Shown: one piece after another, positions 44,937-53,762 of the stretch | Numbering within the stretch: the stretch's first letter is position 1 | Layout: every line of letters starts with the position of its first letter | Assembly: GCF_042686195.1 (NCBI RefSeq) | Contig: NZ_JBHUOQ010000004.1 | Coordinates: forward strand, 372,001 to 436,000 | Reading direction: 5' to 3' | DNA: 64,000 bases | From: Corticicoccus populi | GTDB taxonomy: Bacteria > Bacillota > Bacilli > Staphylococcales > Salinicoccaceae | The notes under the pieces: model-generated | Databases searched by the model: none | Told to the model about the DNA's origin: nothing | Seen by the model: the letters and a program-made list of their open reading frames with translations, nothing else | Position numbers and translations under genes: made by a program

Positions 44937-46304
44937 ATGACAAAAACGATGAAAGAGCAGCTGGATGAACGGATTGATGACTACTGCAGAGAATTAAAAA
45001 TTCCAGGCATGGCACTGATGGTGTATCAGGATGGAAAAAGTATATATGAAAATTACTCCGGCTTCAGAAATGTCAGGGAAAACTCCCCGGTGAACAAAGA
45101 TACGGTATTCGGTCTTGCTTCAATCACGAAACCGCTGACTGCCTGTACGGTGATGAAACTCACGTCGGAGGGGAAAATCTGTGTGACAGATAAAGTAAAG
45201 GACTGGCTTCCGGATCTTCAATGGCCTGATCAGGCAGCATTTGAGACATTAACAATTAAACATCTGATGTCACATACGAGCGGGCTGCCGGGTCTCCCTG
45301 CGATTCATAATGCACGTCTCAGAAGTATTATGTCTGATCCGGACGGAGAATTTTTATTCGGCAGACCGGTAACGGGGGCATCTTTAATTGATACTGTCGA
45401 TGAGTTAATCGAACAGCTGAATACACTTGAATTTGAACTGCTCGGTGCACCGGGAGAGGTTTTTAATTATTCCAATGAGGGATACGGTCTGCTTCAGAAA
45501 ATTATTGAGAATGCAGCGGGAAAATCATTCCCGGATTATGTCCATGATAATATATTTATACCTCTAAAAATGGACCGTTCATCATTCCTGACATCTTCAG
45601 TACAGGAGAAAGAGAATACAGCCGAACTATACGCATATGAAGAAGATAAGAAAGGCGTGTTTCATTCGCCGGAGTGGTGGGATGTCGGTGAAATTTATAC
45701 GAATGGTTCATGGAAAGCATCTGCCCGTGATGTCATGACGTTTGCGGAGATGCTGAGACTTAATGAGCCTGACAGTGTGTCAGAAGGAATCAGGCAGATG
45801 ACATCCTCATTTACATCACTGCCGAACGGTGGAGATTACGGTTTCGGTATAGAAATTAATGATACCGGCGGATACAAACGATTCGGACACGGCGGAAGTA
45901 TTAAAGGGGTATCGTCAAATTTCCAGGTAATCAGAGATGAAAAAATTTCTGCAGTTCTATTGATTAATATGGCAGATGTTCCTGCTGAAAAGATACTGGT
46001 GAATGTGCTGAATATAATCCTTGGAATAAGTGAAACCAGTCCGTTCAGTGATGACGGCATTAAAAATAATGTGGATTTATCTGATTTGACAGGCATATAC
46101 CACTCGGATGAAGGGTATAGAGTACCTGTTCTGTCAGATGACGGGGTGCTGATGCTTGACCGCGGTGCGGAAGTGACTGCGTTTTACCCGTTATCAGAAC
46201 AGGATTTTGTCTCAAAGGCGGGGGAGCGTATTTATTTCAGACGGAAAGACAGTAAAGTTGTGTCTGTTCTACTTGGAAAGCGTGTGCTCGTTAAACAGAA
46301 ATAA
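44937..46304 (+). CDS. Serine hydrolase, beta-lactamase class C/PBP4* family
   Basis: Cytoplasmic-looking (no signal peptide seen) member of the beta-lactamase/transpeptidase-like family, about 455 aa. Active-site motifs are SITK (SxxK, about 63-66), YSN (about 165) and HGG (near 318). Other members are esterases or D-Ala peptidases, so beta-lactamase activity cannot be assumed. The frame opens with GTG at 44904, but GGTGGAG before the ATG at 44937 is better. A C-terminal region of about 90 aa (NNVDLSDLTGIYHSDEG...) resembles the extra beta domain of this family. Confidence 0.88.
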   Translation: MTKTMKEQLDERIDDYCRELKIPGMALMVYQDGKSIYENYSGFRNVRENSPVNKDTVFGLASITKPLTACTVMKLTSEGKICVTDKVKDWLPDLQWPDQAAFETLTIKHLMSHTSGLPGLPAIHNARLRSIMSDPDGEFLFGRPVTGASLIDTVDELIEQLNTLEFELLGAPGEVFNYSNEGYGLLQKIIENAAGKSFPDYVHDNIFIPLKMDRSSFLTSSVQEKENTAELYAYEEDKKGVFHSPEWWDVGEIYTNGSWKASARDVMTFAEMLRLNEPDSVSEGIRQMTSSFTSLPNGGDYGFGIEINDTGGYKRFGHGGSIKGVSSNFQVIRDEKISAVLLINMADVPAEKILVNVLNIILGISETSPFSDDGIKNNVDLSDLTGIYHSDEGYRVPVLSDDGVLMLDRGAEVTAFYPLSEQDFVSKAGERIYFRRKDSKVVSVLLGKRVLVKQK

Positions 46305-46329
46305 ATGATATATACTCGGAGGAATTATT

Positions 46330-47553
46330 TTGATCATTGCAATTATACTGCTGTTTGTGGCATCGAGCTTTTTTTCAGGAAGTGAAACGGCGCTGACAGC
46401 GGCCAATAAAATTAAAATACAGACACGTGCAGACAACGGGGATAAAAAATCTCAAAAGCTGCTGAAAACAGTAAAAAATACGGAAGAATTTATTTCAGGT
46501 ATTCTGATTGCGAACAATATACCGAATATTATTCTGCCGTCACTTGTCACAATTGTTGCTCTGGAATACGGGCTGAATGTCGGAATCGCGACCGGTATTT
46601 TAACTGTCGCAATTATTATATTTGCAGAAGTCCTTCCGAAATCAATCGCGGCTGCTTTCCCGGATAGAATTGCGTATCTGGTTTATCCAATTACACGGTA
46701 CATGCTGATTTTATTAAAGCCGTTTACTTTTATGCTGAACGGTCTGACCCGTATCGTGATCCGCTTTTTAGGACGCAATCAGTCAGGTGAAGTGACATTT
46801 TCCAAAGAAGAAATGCGTGCAATGGTGGACATCGGCCATACAGAAGGTACTTTCGGCAATTCGGAAGTGTACGGTCTGAAAGGTGTGCTTGATTTCTCGA
46901 CTTTAAATATCGGAGATGTGATGAAAACACCGAGAATTGATGTAAAGGCAATTGATGCGGATGCGGATTATGAAACCGCCCGCAGAATAATTATGGAAAA
47001 TCAGCACAGCCGTTATCCGATTTATGAAGAAAATATTGATAATATCATCGGTGTGTTTCATACAAAATTTTTCGTGGAATGGTCCATCAGCCCTGAAAAA
47101 CACATTAAAGATTTTTCTGATTTGGAGCCGATGCGTGTATATGAATTCCAGAGAGTCAGTCAGGTATTTAAAGAGATGCTTCAGGAGAAACGGCATTTTG
47201 CGATAGTGAATGATGAATTCGGAGGGACAGAAGGCATCATTACTCATGAAGAGCTGATAGAAGCGATGATCGGCCAGGATATTGAAGATGAAACAGATAT
47301 TCACGACATATTAATCGAATCGCAGTCGGACAATGAGATAGTGTGTGACGGAAAAATTACGCTGCATCGGTTAAATAATGTGTTCCGTTCCAGAATCCCG
47401 GAAGAAGAGGACAATCTGGCAAGCTTCTGTCTGATGCACTTTGGCGATATACCTGAAATTGGTGAATCATTTGAATACGGCAGTTTGAAATTTGAAATTA
47501 TGGATTCTGACGAAAGAAGAATCAAAACTGTTAAAATTACGAAGCTGTTATAA
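46330..47553 (+). CDS. CNNM/CorC-family transporter (HlyC/CorC domain protein)
   Basis: Membrane protein probably involved in Mg2+/divalent cation export. The 407 aa comprise an N-terminal DUF21 domain with three to four helices (ASSFFSGSETALTAANK, about 9-25; the SGSETALT motif lies at the ion site), a CBS pair (GDVMKTPRIDV...ENQHSRYPIYEEN...RHFAIVNDEFGGTEGIITHEEL) and a C-terminal CorC_HlyC domain. The start is TTG at 46330, six bases after GGAGG. Confidence 0.92.
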   Translation: MIIAIILLFVASSFFSGSETALTAANKIKIQTRADNGDKKSQKLLKTVKNTEEFISGILIANNIPNIILPSLVTIVALEYGLNVGIATGILTVAIIIFAEVLPKSIAAAFPDRIAYLVYPITRYMLILLKPFTFMLNGLTRIVIRFLGRNQSGEVTFSKEEMRAMVDIGHTEGTFGNSEVYGLKGVLDFSTLNIGDVMKTPRIDVKAIDADADYETARRIIMENQHSRYPIYEENIDNIIGVFHTKFFVEWSISPEKHIKDFSDLEPMRVYEFQRVSQVFKEMLQEKRHFAIVNDEFGGTEGIITHEELIEAMIGQDIEDETDIHDILIESQSDNEIVCDGKITLHRLNNVFRSRIPEEEDNLASFCLMHFGDIPEIGESFEYGSLKFEIMDSDERRIKTVKITKLL

Positions 47554-47643
47554 CAGTGCACCGGTGATGAATCAGTATTTTGGGTTTAACGGTGTATAAT
47601 ACAGGGAAACGGAAGTATAAATACTCTAAAGGAGTGGATATAC

Positions 47644-48213
47644 ATCGAATGGAAACGTTTCTTAATGTTACCTGTCAGTGCCTTGATGCTCTTCATCCTC
47701 ACAGCGTGCGGTGATGGAGGCGGAGAGGTGGAAGCACCGGAAAATGAGGAGCCGTCTGAAGAAGATTCAGTCACAGTCACGTTGATTAATAATGATGAAG
47801 AGGAAGTGGCAACAGCTGAACTGACGGAAGATGAAACCGGGGTAAATATTGCGTTGACCGGAGAAAATCTATCACCGGGTGAACATGGTTTCCACATTCA
47901 CAATGCCGGTGCATGTGAAGCGCCCGATTTTGATTCTGCAGGAGAGCACTATAACCCGACAGATGCGAATCATGGATTCGATGATCCGGACGGCCCGCAT
48001 GCAGGGGATCTGGAAAATATTGAAGTGAATGAAGACGGAACTGTCAGTGCAGAAGTAACAGCCGATATGGTCACACTTGAAAAAGATGCAGACAACACAC
48101 TATTTACTGAAGAAGGTACTTCTTTAGTCATTCATTCAGAAGGAGATGACTATTCAACACAGCCGTCAGGTGATGCAGGAGATCCTGTGGCATGTGGTGT
48201 CATCAGTGAATAG
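47644..48213 (+). CDS. sodC: Cu/Zn superoxide dismutase lipoprotein; probable ATC start
   Basis: Secreted, lipid-anchored superoxide dismutase. Copper/zinc ligands are visible in GFHIHN, GEHYNP, NHG, HAGD and VIHSEGDDY, with the disulfide cysteines in AGACEAP and VACGV, so the site looks complete. The first ATG in frame (47665) leaves MLPVSALMLFILTAC, without the basic start of a signal peptide. Extending to ATC at 47644 gives I-E-W-K-R before the hydrophobic core and lipobox LTAC (C22). AAAGGAG (47628-47634) is 9 nt before the ATC and would be 30 nt from the ATG. An annotation tool would probably report 47665. Confidence 0.85.
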   Translation: MEWKRFLMLPVSALMLFILTACGDGGGEVEAPENEEPSEEDSVTVTLINNDEEEVATAELTEDETGVNIALTGENLSPGEHGFHIHNAGACEAPDFDSAGEHYNPTDANHGFDDPDGPHAGDLENIEVNEDGTVSAEVTADMVTLEKDADNTLFTEEGTSLVIHSEGDDYSTQPSGDAGDPVACGVISE

Positions 48214-48230
48214 AATTTAATATTAAGTGG

Positions 48231-48258
48231 AACCCGTCAATATGGCGGGTTTTATTTA
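48231..48258 (+). terminator. Terminator of sodC
   Basis: Short stem AACCCG / CGGGTT, 9-nt loop, then TTATTTATT. Weak. Confidence 0.55.
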
Positions 48259-48286
48259 TTTCCCGGGAAATTATCTGTCGTTACAT

Positions 48287-48316
48287 AAAAAAAGTAGAGC
48301 GGATATCCGCTCTACT
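48287..48316 (-). terminator. Terminator of the P5C dehydrogenase gene
   Basis: Perfect 24-bp palindrome (48293-48316, arms AGTAGAGCGGAT) followed by TTTTTTTATG on the minus strand, 9 nt past the stop. It faces the sodC terminator. Confidence 0.82.
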
Positions 48317-48325
48317 GACTGTTTC

Positions 48326-49870
48326 TTAAAACATTTCTGAAACGACTTTCTGTTCAAGGAAGTTTAGGAGATAATCCGGGCTTCCTGTTTTCTGGTCTGT
48401 ACCTGACATTTTGAAGCCGCCGAATGGATGATAACCGACAACCGCTGCTGTACAACCACGGTTCAAGTACAGGTTACCGACATTAAACTTGCGGCATGCA
48501 AGGTGCCAGTGTTCACGTGTATTCGTAATAACAGCACCTGTCAGACCGTACTCAGTGTTATTTGCAATTCTGAGCATTTCATCAAAATCTTTTGCTTTTG
48601 TAAAGCCGACAACAGGACCAAAGATTTCTTCCTGCATGATGACAGCTTCCGGATCAAGGTCTGCGATGACTGTCGGGTGGATAAAGAACCCTTTAGAATC
48701 ATCTGTTTTACCGCCTGCTTTCAGCTTGCCTTCTTTTTTACCGATCTTGATATACTCACTGATTTTATCAAACTGACTTTGACTGATGACAGGACCCATA
48801 TAATTTTCATCAACCGGATTGCCGACAGTCAATTTTTTAGTTAATTTCACTGACTTTTTGAGTACTTCATCGTATACATCTTCATGAATGACTGCCCGGG
48901 AACATGCAGAACATTTTTGTCCTGAGAAACCGAATGCAGAATTAACGATGGACTCTGCAGCCAAATCAGTATCTGCGTCTTTGTCGACGATAATAGTATC
49001 CTTACCGCCCATTTCAGTAATGGTTCTTTTAATAAAGTTCTGACCTTCCTGGAACTTCGCAGCTCTTTCAGTAATTCGTTTACCGACATCTTTAGAGCCT
49101 GTAAAAGTAACGAAATGAGTTTTGTGATGGTCAATCATATAGTCACCGATATCTTTTGAAGATCCCGGAACAAAATTGACAACGCCTTTAGGAAGTCCTG
49201 CTTCTTCAAGAATTTCGATTAATTTATATGCAACGAGCGGCGTATCGCCGGAAGGTTTCAGTAATACTGTATTACCGGCAACTACCGGTGCCAGTGTTGT
49301 ATTTGCCATAATCGCAAACGGGAAGTTCCAAGGTGAAATGGTTACACCTACACCCATCGGCTGATAGAAATAATGGTTATGCTCACCTTCACGGTCAAGT
49401 GTCGGTTTACCTTTCGCAAGTTCCATCATTGATCTTGAGTTATATTCAAGGAAGTCAATTGCTTCATTTGTATCTCCGTCTGCCTCATTCCACGGCTTAC
49501 CTGCTTCATAAACCATCAGCGCGGAAATTTCATGCTTGCGCCGGCGGATAATTGCAGCTGCTCTGATGAGCAGTTCAGCACGTTCTTCAGGAGACCACTC
49601 GCTCCATGATTCAAATGCTTCTTCTGCTGCTGAAAATGCTTCTTCTATATGTTCGACCTTTGCTTTTGATACATGGCCGATAACTTGTGATTTCTCAGAT
49701 GGATTGATTGATGTTGTTTTGTCATCTGTTTGAATGTGTCTGCCTCCGATGACTAAAGGACGCTGTACACCGAAATCATTTTTAACCTGTTTCAGTGCAT
49801 CTTGAAACGCTTTCTTATTCTCTTTGTTTGAAAAATCTGTTGCTGGCTCTGCTTGATATGGAACTACCAT
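48326..49870 (-). CDS. rocA: 1-pyrroline-5-carboxylate dehydrogenase
   Basis: Aldehyde dehydrogenase of proline/arginine breakdown: P5C (glutamate semialdehyde) + NAD+ gives glutamate. The 514 aa match RocA/PutC. The nucleotide-binding FTGSKDVGKRI, general-base Glu in ITEMGGKDTI and catalytic Cys in SGQKCSACSR are visible, with EEIFGPVVGF near the end. The open frame begins at 49912, but GAAGGAGG before the ATG at 49870 (MVVPYQAEP) is decisive. No proline dehydrogenase is adjacent. The gene symbol rocA versus putC is a naming choice. Confidence 0.94.
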   Translation of the reverse strand: MVVPYQAEPATDFSNKENKKAFQDALKQVKNDFGVQRPLVIGGRHIQTDDKTTSINPSEKSQVIGHVSKAKVEHIEEAFSAAEEAFESWSEWSPEERAELLIRAAAIIRRRKHEISALMVYEAGKPWNEADGDTNEAIDFLEYNSRSMMELAKGKPTLDREGEHNHYFYQPMGVGVTISPWNFPFAIMANTTLAPVVAGNTVLLKPSGDTPLVAYKLIEILEEAGLPKGVVNFVPGSSKDIGDYMIDHHKTHFVTFTGSKDVGKRITERAAKFQEGQNFIKRTITEMGGKDTIIVDKDADTDLAAESIVNSAFGFSGQKCSACSRAVIHEDVYDEVLKKSVKLTKKLTVGNPVDENYMGPVISQSQFDKISEYIKIGKKEGKLKAGGKTDDSKGFFIHPTVIADLDPEAVIMQEEIFGPVVGFTKAKDFDEMLRIANNTEYGLTGAVITNTREHWHLACRKFNVGNLYLNRGCTAAVVGYHPFGGFKMSGTDQKTGSPDYLLNFLEQKVVSEMF

Positions 49871-50179
49871 TGATAAATCCTCCTTCGAATAATAAAGTTG
49901 CTTCAAAAGCATACACCGTCAGTATAACCTTTAAATCAAGTCTTATCTATAGATAAAGGTTGGAAATACAGAAATATCTAAATACACACAATAATGCCAA
50001 TCTTCTGACTCCTGTATATCTGTAATCATTCGATGCAGCTTGTATCATCTGTTTTACAATCTGTCCCTTATTTACCACGGATTTTTCAAATCCAAACATG
50101 CTCTGTTGTGACTATCCGTGTCATCATATAAAATTAACACATAGAATAAATCTGTATGTACTAAAAAGGAAGTGATCAC
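49871..50179. other. Divergent intergenic region between rocA and the mecA-like gene
   Basis: 309 bp with no gene. It contains a perfect 14-bp palindrome TTATCTATAGATAA (49943-49956), close to where the rocA promoter should be, and a candidate plus-strand promoter TTGTGA-17-TAAAAT (about 50108-50136) for the PBP gene. No mecI/blaI-type operator (TACA/TGTA dyad) was recognised. Confidence 0.4.
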
Positions 50180-52174
50180 ATTAATAAGAAAATCACCGTT
50201 TTAATATCCACTGTACTGGCGCTTGGGGTTATCGGCTTTTCAATCTGGTATTTTTCAGGCAGTGATGAGAGTGAGGCAGTAGAGGCTTTCACAGCATCTT
50301 TTGACTCTGAAAATTTTGGAGAAATTTATAATCAGCTGAGTGAGAGTGAAAAGGCACAGTATACTGAAGAAGATACTACAGAGCGTTATGAGAAAATCTA
50401 CAGCGATCTGGAAGTTGAGTCAGTTGAGCTTGGTGAGCTGACCCTTGATGAAGCGGCATCTTCAGAAGATACAAAAGTATATCAGGGGGATTTTCATTTA
50501 TCCTCATTTTACGGAGAACTGGACAAAACAATGGAGGTTGTCTTTTCCGAAGCCGATGACGGCTGGCATGTGAACTGGTCTCCCGATCTAATCATTCCAG
50601 GTCTTGAAGGCCATACGATTGACTTTAATTTTACTCAAGGTGTCCGGGGTGAAATTCTGGATAATGCCGGTGAGCCTTTGGCATTTAACGGCCATAAGGA
50701 AGTCGTTGGATATACAGCAGGAGATATTACAGAGGAAGAATTGACCGGCTTAAGCGACGCACTCGAAATCAGTGAAGAGAACTTGTCGGATACTTTCAAC
50801 GCGGAATGGGTTGAAGACGGCATGTTTGTACCGCTTAAAGAAGCGCACCGTTTCAGTGAAAGTGACAAATCTGTGTTTAGTGAAAGCAGTCTTCAGATTC
50901 AGGAGCAGCCTTCCCGGGAGTATACACTTGAGGAAGATGCATTTCATCTGATTGGCTATGTCGGCGAAATTACTGCGGATGAGCTCGAGAATATGGAAGG
51001 ACGTATGCCCGGAGATATTGTAGGTAAGCGGGGGCTTGAACAGTTGTACGATGAGCGCCTGCAGCCGGATGCGGGATATACCATTTCCCTTATTGATGAA
51101 TACGACAGGGAGTCTGAGGTTTTATTCCAGGAAGACGCAGCGGACGGGGAGGATCTGACACTGACCATTGACGGTAATCTTCAGTCGGTGATTTACGACG
51201 CACTTGAAGAAGATTCCGGTGCCAGTGTTGCGATGAAGCCGGATAATGGTGACCTGCTTGCGGCAGTGAGCTATCCGAGCCCGAGTCCGTATGATTTCAT
51301 GTTCGGTCTGTCACAGGCGGATTTTGAGGAAATGGATACTGATGAGAGTTATCCATTATTGAATAAATTCCATCGTGCGACTTCGCCGGGATCCACCCAG
51401 AAAATATTGACGTCACTCGTTGCCTTAAACACAGAAGGTTTTGATCGTGACTCGGAAAGGGAAATATCCGGCCGCGGCTGGCAGCTTGATGAGTCATGGG
51501 GCGGATACAGTGTGAACCGTTATCACGTTGAAGATGGTATGTTCGACCTCGACCGTGCCATCACGAGTTCTGATAACATTTACTTTGCACAGACAGCACT
51601 GGATCTTGGTGCAGAGCGCTTTACAGAAGGAATGGAGGCACTCGGTATCGGAGAAGAATATGATACTGATTATCCGATTTATACCAGTCAGGTCGCCAAT
51701 GAAGGTTCAATAGACCGTGATATACTGCTTGCCGATACGGCATACGGGCAGGGCGAACTGATGATTTCCCCGATACAGATTACAGCCATTTACAGTGGTG
51801 TTGTAAACGGAGGTAATATTTATGTACCGCATGTACTCGAAGAATCGGAAGATGAAATTCAAGTTGAGAATATTGCTGATGCGGATGATTTGAATTATCT
51901 TGAATCAGCCATGCGGTCAGTGGTAACGGACTACCATGCGGATGATACAGACCGGGATTATGCCTCATTCGCAGGAAAAACAGGTACCAGTGAAAATAAA
52001 GTATCACAGGAAACAAGAGGATCTGAAACCGGCTGGTTTATCGGGTATGATCAGGATACAAAAGATATGATGCTGAGTCTTTATGTTGAAGATGTTGAAG
52101 ACAGAGGGATGAGTGAATACTCTGCAGGGAAGTTTGCAGAAATTCAGGATGCATACAGAGAACAAAGTGAATAG
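50180..52174 (+). CDS. MecA-like class B penicillin-binding protein; probable ATT start
   Basis: Membrane-anchored D,D-transpeptidase of the PBP2a/MecA lineage, 664 aa versus 668 for S. aureus PBP2a. In order: one N-terminal helix (about 5-24, ITVLISTVLALGVIGFSIWY), an NTF2-like MecA_N domain (25-140), a PBP dimerisation domain and the transpeptidase domain. Catalytic motifs are STQK (S405/K408), SDN (464-466) and KTG (600-602), within three residues of their PBP2a positions. There is no ATG, GTG or TTG in frame before 50531, which would remove the helix and MecA_N domain. An ATT at 50180 directly after AAGGAAGTGATCAC fits. No mecR/mecI or SCC genes are near. Whether it has low beta-lactam affinity cannot be told from sequence alone. 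Confidence 0.88.
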   Translation: MNKKITVLISTVLALGVIGFSIWYFSGSDESEAVEAFTASFDSENFGEIYNQLSESEKAQYTEEDTTERYEKIYSDLEVESVELGELTLDEAASSEDTKVYQGDFHLSSFYGELDKTMEVVFSEADDGWHVNWSPDLIIPGLEGHTIDFNFTQGVRGEILDNAGEPLAFNGHKEVVGYTAGDITEEELTGLSDALEISEENLSDTFNAEWVEDGMFVPLKEAHRFSESDKSVFSESSLQIQEQPSREYTLEEDAFHLIGYVGEITADELENMEGRMPGDIVGKRGLEQLYDERLQPDAGYTISLIDEYDRESEVLFQEDAADGEDLTLTIDGNLQSVIYDALEEDSGASVAMKPDNGDLLAAVSYPSPSPYDFMFGLSQADFEEMDTDESYPLLNKFHRATSPGSTQKILTSLVALNTEGFDRDSEREISGRGWQLDESWGGYSVNRYHVEDGMFDLDRAITSSDNIYFAQTALDLGAERFTEGMEALGIGEEYDTDYPIYTSQVANEGSIDRDILLADTAYGQGELMISPIQITAIYSGVVNGGNIYVPHVLEESEDEIQVENIADADDLNYLESAMRSVVTDYHADDTDRDYASFAGKTGTSENKVSQETRGSETGWFIGYDQDTKDMMLSLYVEDVEDRGMSEYSAGKFAEIQDAYREQSE

Positions 52175-52181
52175 TTTAAGA

Positions 52182-52208
52182 AAGCAGGCAGTATTACTGT
52201 CTGCTTTT
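52182..52208 (+). terminator. Terminator of the mecA-like gene
   Basis: 11-bp stem AAGCAGGCAGT / ACTGTCTGCTT (one G-U pair), 3-nt loop, T-run, 8 nt past the stop. Confidence 0.82.
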
Positions 52209-52386
52209 TATATTTAAATATTTCCCGGGGAATATTGTTCGCTGCTCATTTTAAGTGTGAAAAAGTATCCGGCAATCTGAATGCTTTCGGCAGAGATTAA
52301 AATAAATTCAGCAGATTTAGATAAAAATGAGAAAAGGGTATATTATAGAATAGACATAACAAATAATTGAATAATGGGGTGCTGAT

Positions 52387-52767
52387 ATGATTAAAGCTTT
52401 GGGACAGGTGATGTTGTATGTTGAAGATCAGGAGCAGTCGGTTAAGTTTTGGACGGATAAGCTTGGCTTTACAGTGATATCTACGGATGAGCTGATGGAA
52501 GGATACCGTTCTGTTGAAGTTGCGGCAGGTAAGAATTCTGAAACGTCAATCGTGATTTTTGATAAGGCATTTATTAAAAAATACAGTCCGGAGCTCAATC
52601 TCGGTACGCCGTCATTAATGTTTAAGGCAGATAATATAGATGAGCTGTATGAAGAGTATCAGAAGAAGGGCATTAATGTCGGAGAGAAGTCTGAATACCC
52701 GTTTGGTAAAGTATTTAATTTTTCGGATGATGAGGGAAATTATTTTGCTGTTTCAAATGAGGCTTAA
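52387..52767 (+). CDS. VOC-family (glyoxalase/bleomycin resistance-like) protein
   Basis: 126-aa single VOC domain of two beta-alpha-beta-beta-beta modules (MLYVEDQEQSVKFWTDKLGFTVI and PSLMFKADNIDELYEEYQKKGI). VOC proteins bind a metal and act as lyases, dioxygenases or antibiotic-binding proteins; the substrate here is not predictable. The ribosome-binding site is GGGGTG. It lies 18 nt before the DUF899 gene, probably the same transcript. Confidence 0.82.
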   Translation: MIKALGQVMLYVEDQEQSVKFWTDKLGFTVISTDELMEGYRSVEVAAGKNSETSIVIFDKAFIKKYSPELNLGTPSLMFKADNIDELYEEYQKKGINVGEKSEYPFGKVFNFSDDEGNYFAVSNEA

Positions 52768-52785
52768 TATTCGGGAGGGGAGAAC

Positions 52786-53577
52786 ATGGTAAAGAATCAT
52801 ATGAATCAGGAGCTGCCGGAAGTTGTTTCAGAAGAAGTATGGAAAAAAGAACGGATTGAACTTCTGGAAAAAGAAAAGGCATTTACGAAGGCAAAAGATG
52901 AATTAAATACCATGCGGCGGATGCTGCCGATGGTGGAGGTTGAGAAAGACTACACTTTTGACGGACCCGACGGTAAAGTTCATTTAGGTGACTTGTTCCA
53001 AGGCAGACCGCAGTTAATTGTTCAGCATTTTATGTTTGATCCAGAATGGGATGCCGGCTGTCCGGCATGTTCTCTTGCTGCAGATAATATCGGCCATTTG
53101 TCGCATCTCCATGCCCGGAACACGTCACTTGTTCTGATTTCACGTGCACCGTTTGAAAAGCTTGAGCGTTATAAAAAGCGGATGGGATGGTCAATGCCGT
53201 GGTATTCGTCTTTTGAAAGTGAGTTTAACTATGATTACCATGCGACACTGGATGAAGCGGTGAGACCGTTTGAGTATAATTATGCGGATAAAGAAACACA
53301 CCGGGAGAAAGGGTTTGTTTTAGAAGAAGGTCAGTCGATAGAAGTACCGGGTTTTAGTGTGTTTCTTCGTGAAGGGGATAAAATATTTCATACGTATTCG
53401 ACGTACGCAAGAGGTGCAGATATACTGCTCGGTACATTTAATTATCTTGATCTAACAGCATTCGGCAGGCAGGAAGACTGGGAGAAGCCGGAAGGCAGAT
53501 CTGACGGCCGCGGAAGTACTTGGCTTCATCGTCATGATGAATACAGCGGACATGAAAAAAATGACTGCTGTCATTAA
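52786..53577 (+). CDS. DUF899 thioredoxin-like protein
   Basis: 263-aa cytoplasmic protein of the DUF899 family, thioredoxin-like fold. The N-terminal EVVSEEVWKKERIELLEKEKAFTKAKDEL helix, then LIVQHFMFDPEWDAGCPACS with a C-P-A-C pair (about 99-102) are diagnostic, and the GADILLGTFNYLDLTAFGR block is near the end. The C-terminus (HRHDEYSGHEK..CCH) is His/Cys-rich and might bind metal. Function unknown. Confidence 0.85.
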   Translation: MVKNHMNQELPEVVSEEVWKKERIELLEKEKAFTKAKDELNTMRRMLPMVEVEKDYTFDGPDGKVHLGDLFQGRPQLIVQHFMFDPEWDAGCPACSLAADNIGHLSHLHARNTSLVLISRAPFEKLERYKKRMGWSMPWYSSFESEFNYDYHATLDEAVRPFEYNYADKETHREKGFVLEEGQSIEVPGFSVFLREGDKIFHTYSTYARGADILLGTFNYLDLTAFGRQEDWEKPEGRSDGRGSTWLHRHDEYSGHEKNDCCH

Positions 53578-53603
53578 AGAAAAATAATCTCGGGAAGTGT
53601 AAA

Positions 53604-53638
53604 GAGGATAGTCGTCATATGATGATTATCCTCTTTTT
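53604..53638 (+). terminator. Terminator of VOC-DUF899
   Basis: Stem GAGGATAGTCGT / ATGATTATCCTC (two G-U pairs) around CATATG, followed by T5. Confidence 0.82.
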
Positions 53639-53762
53639 AATTTCCGTTAAAATATTCGTACCTCTATAAAAAAACTGAACAAATTGGTAAGATAAAAAGA
53701 TAATACATATAGCGAAGAGAACCGTAAATTCAGTAAAATGACAGGATAAAGGTGTGAGGACA

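Noticed and set aside
44937..46304. Calling the serine hydrolase a beta-lactamase
   Set aside because: It has the SxxK and YxN signature but no signal peptide, and the family includes many esterases and peptidases.
46903..47304. 133-codon minus-strand frame inside the CNNM gene
   Set aside because: Antisense shadow; the sense frame has clear CBS and CorC domains.
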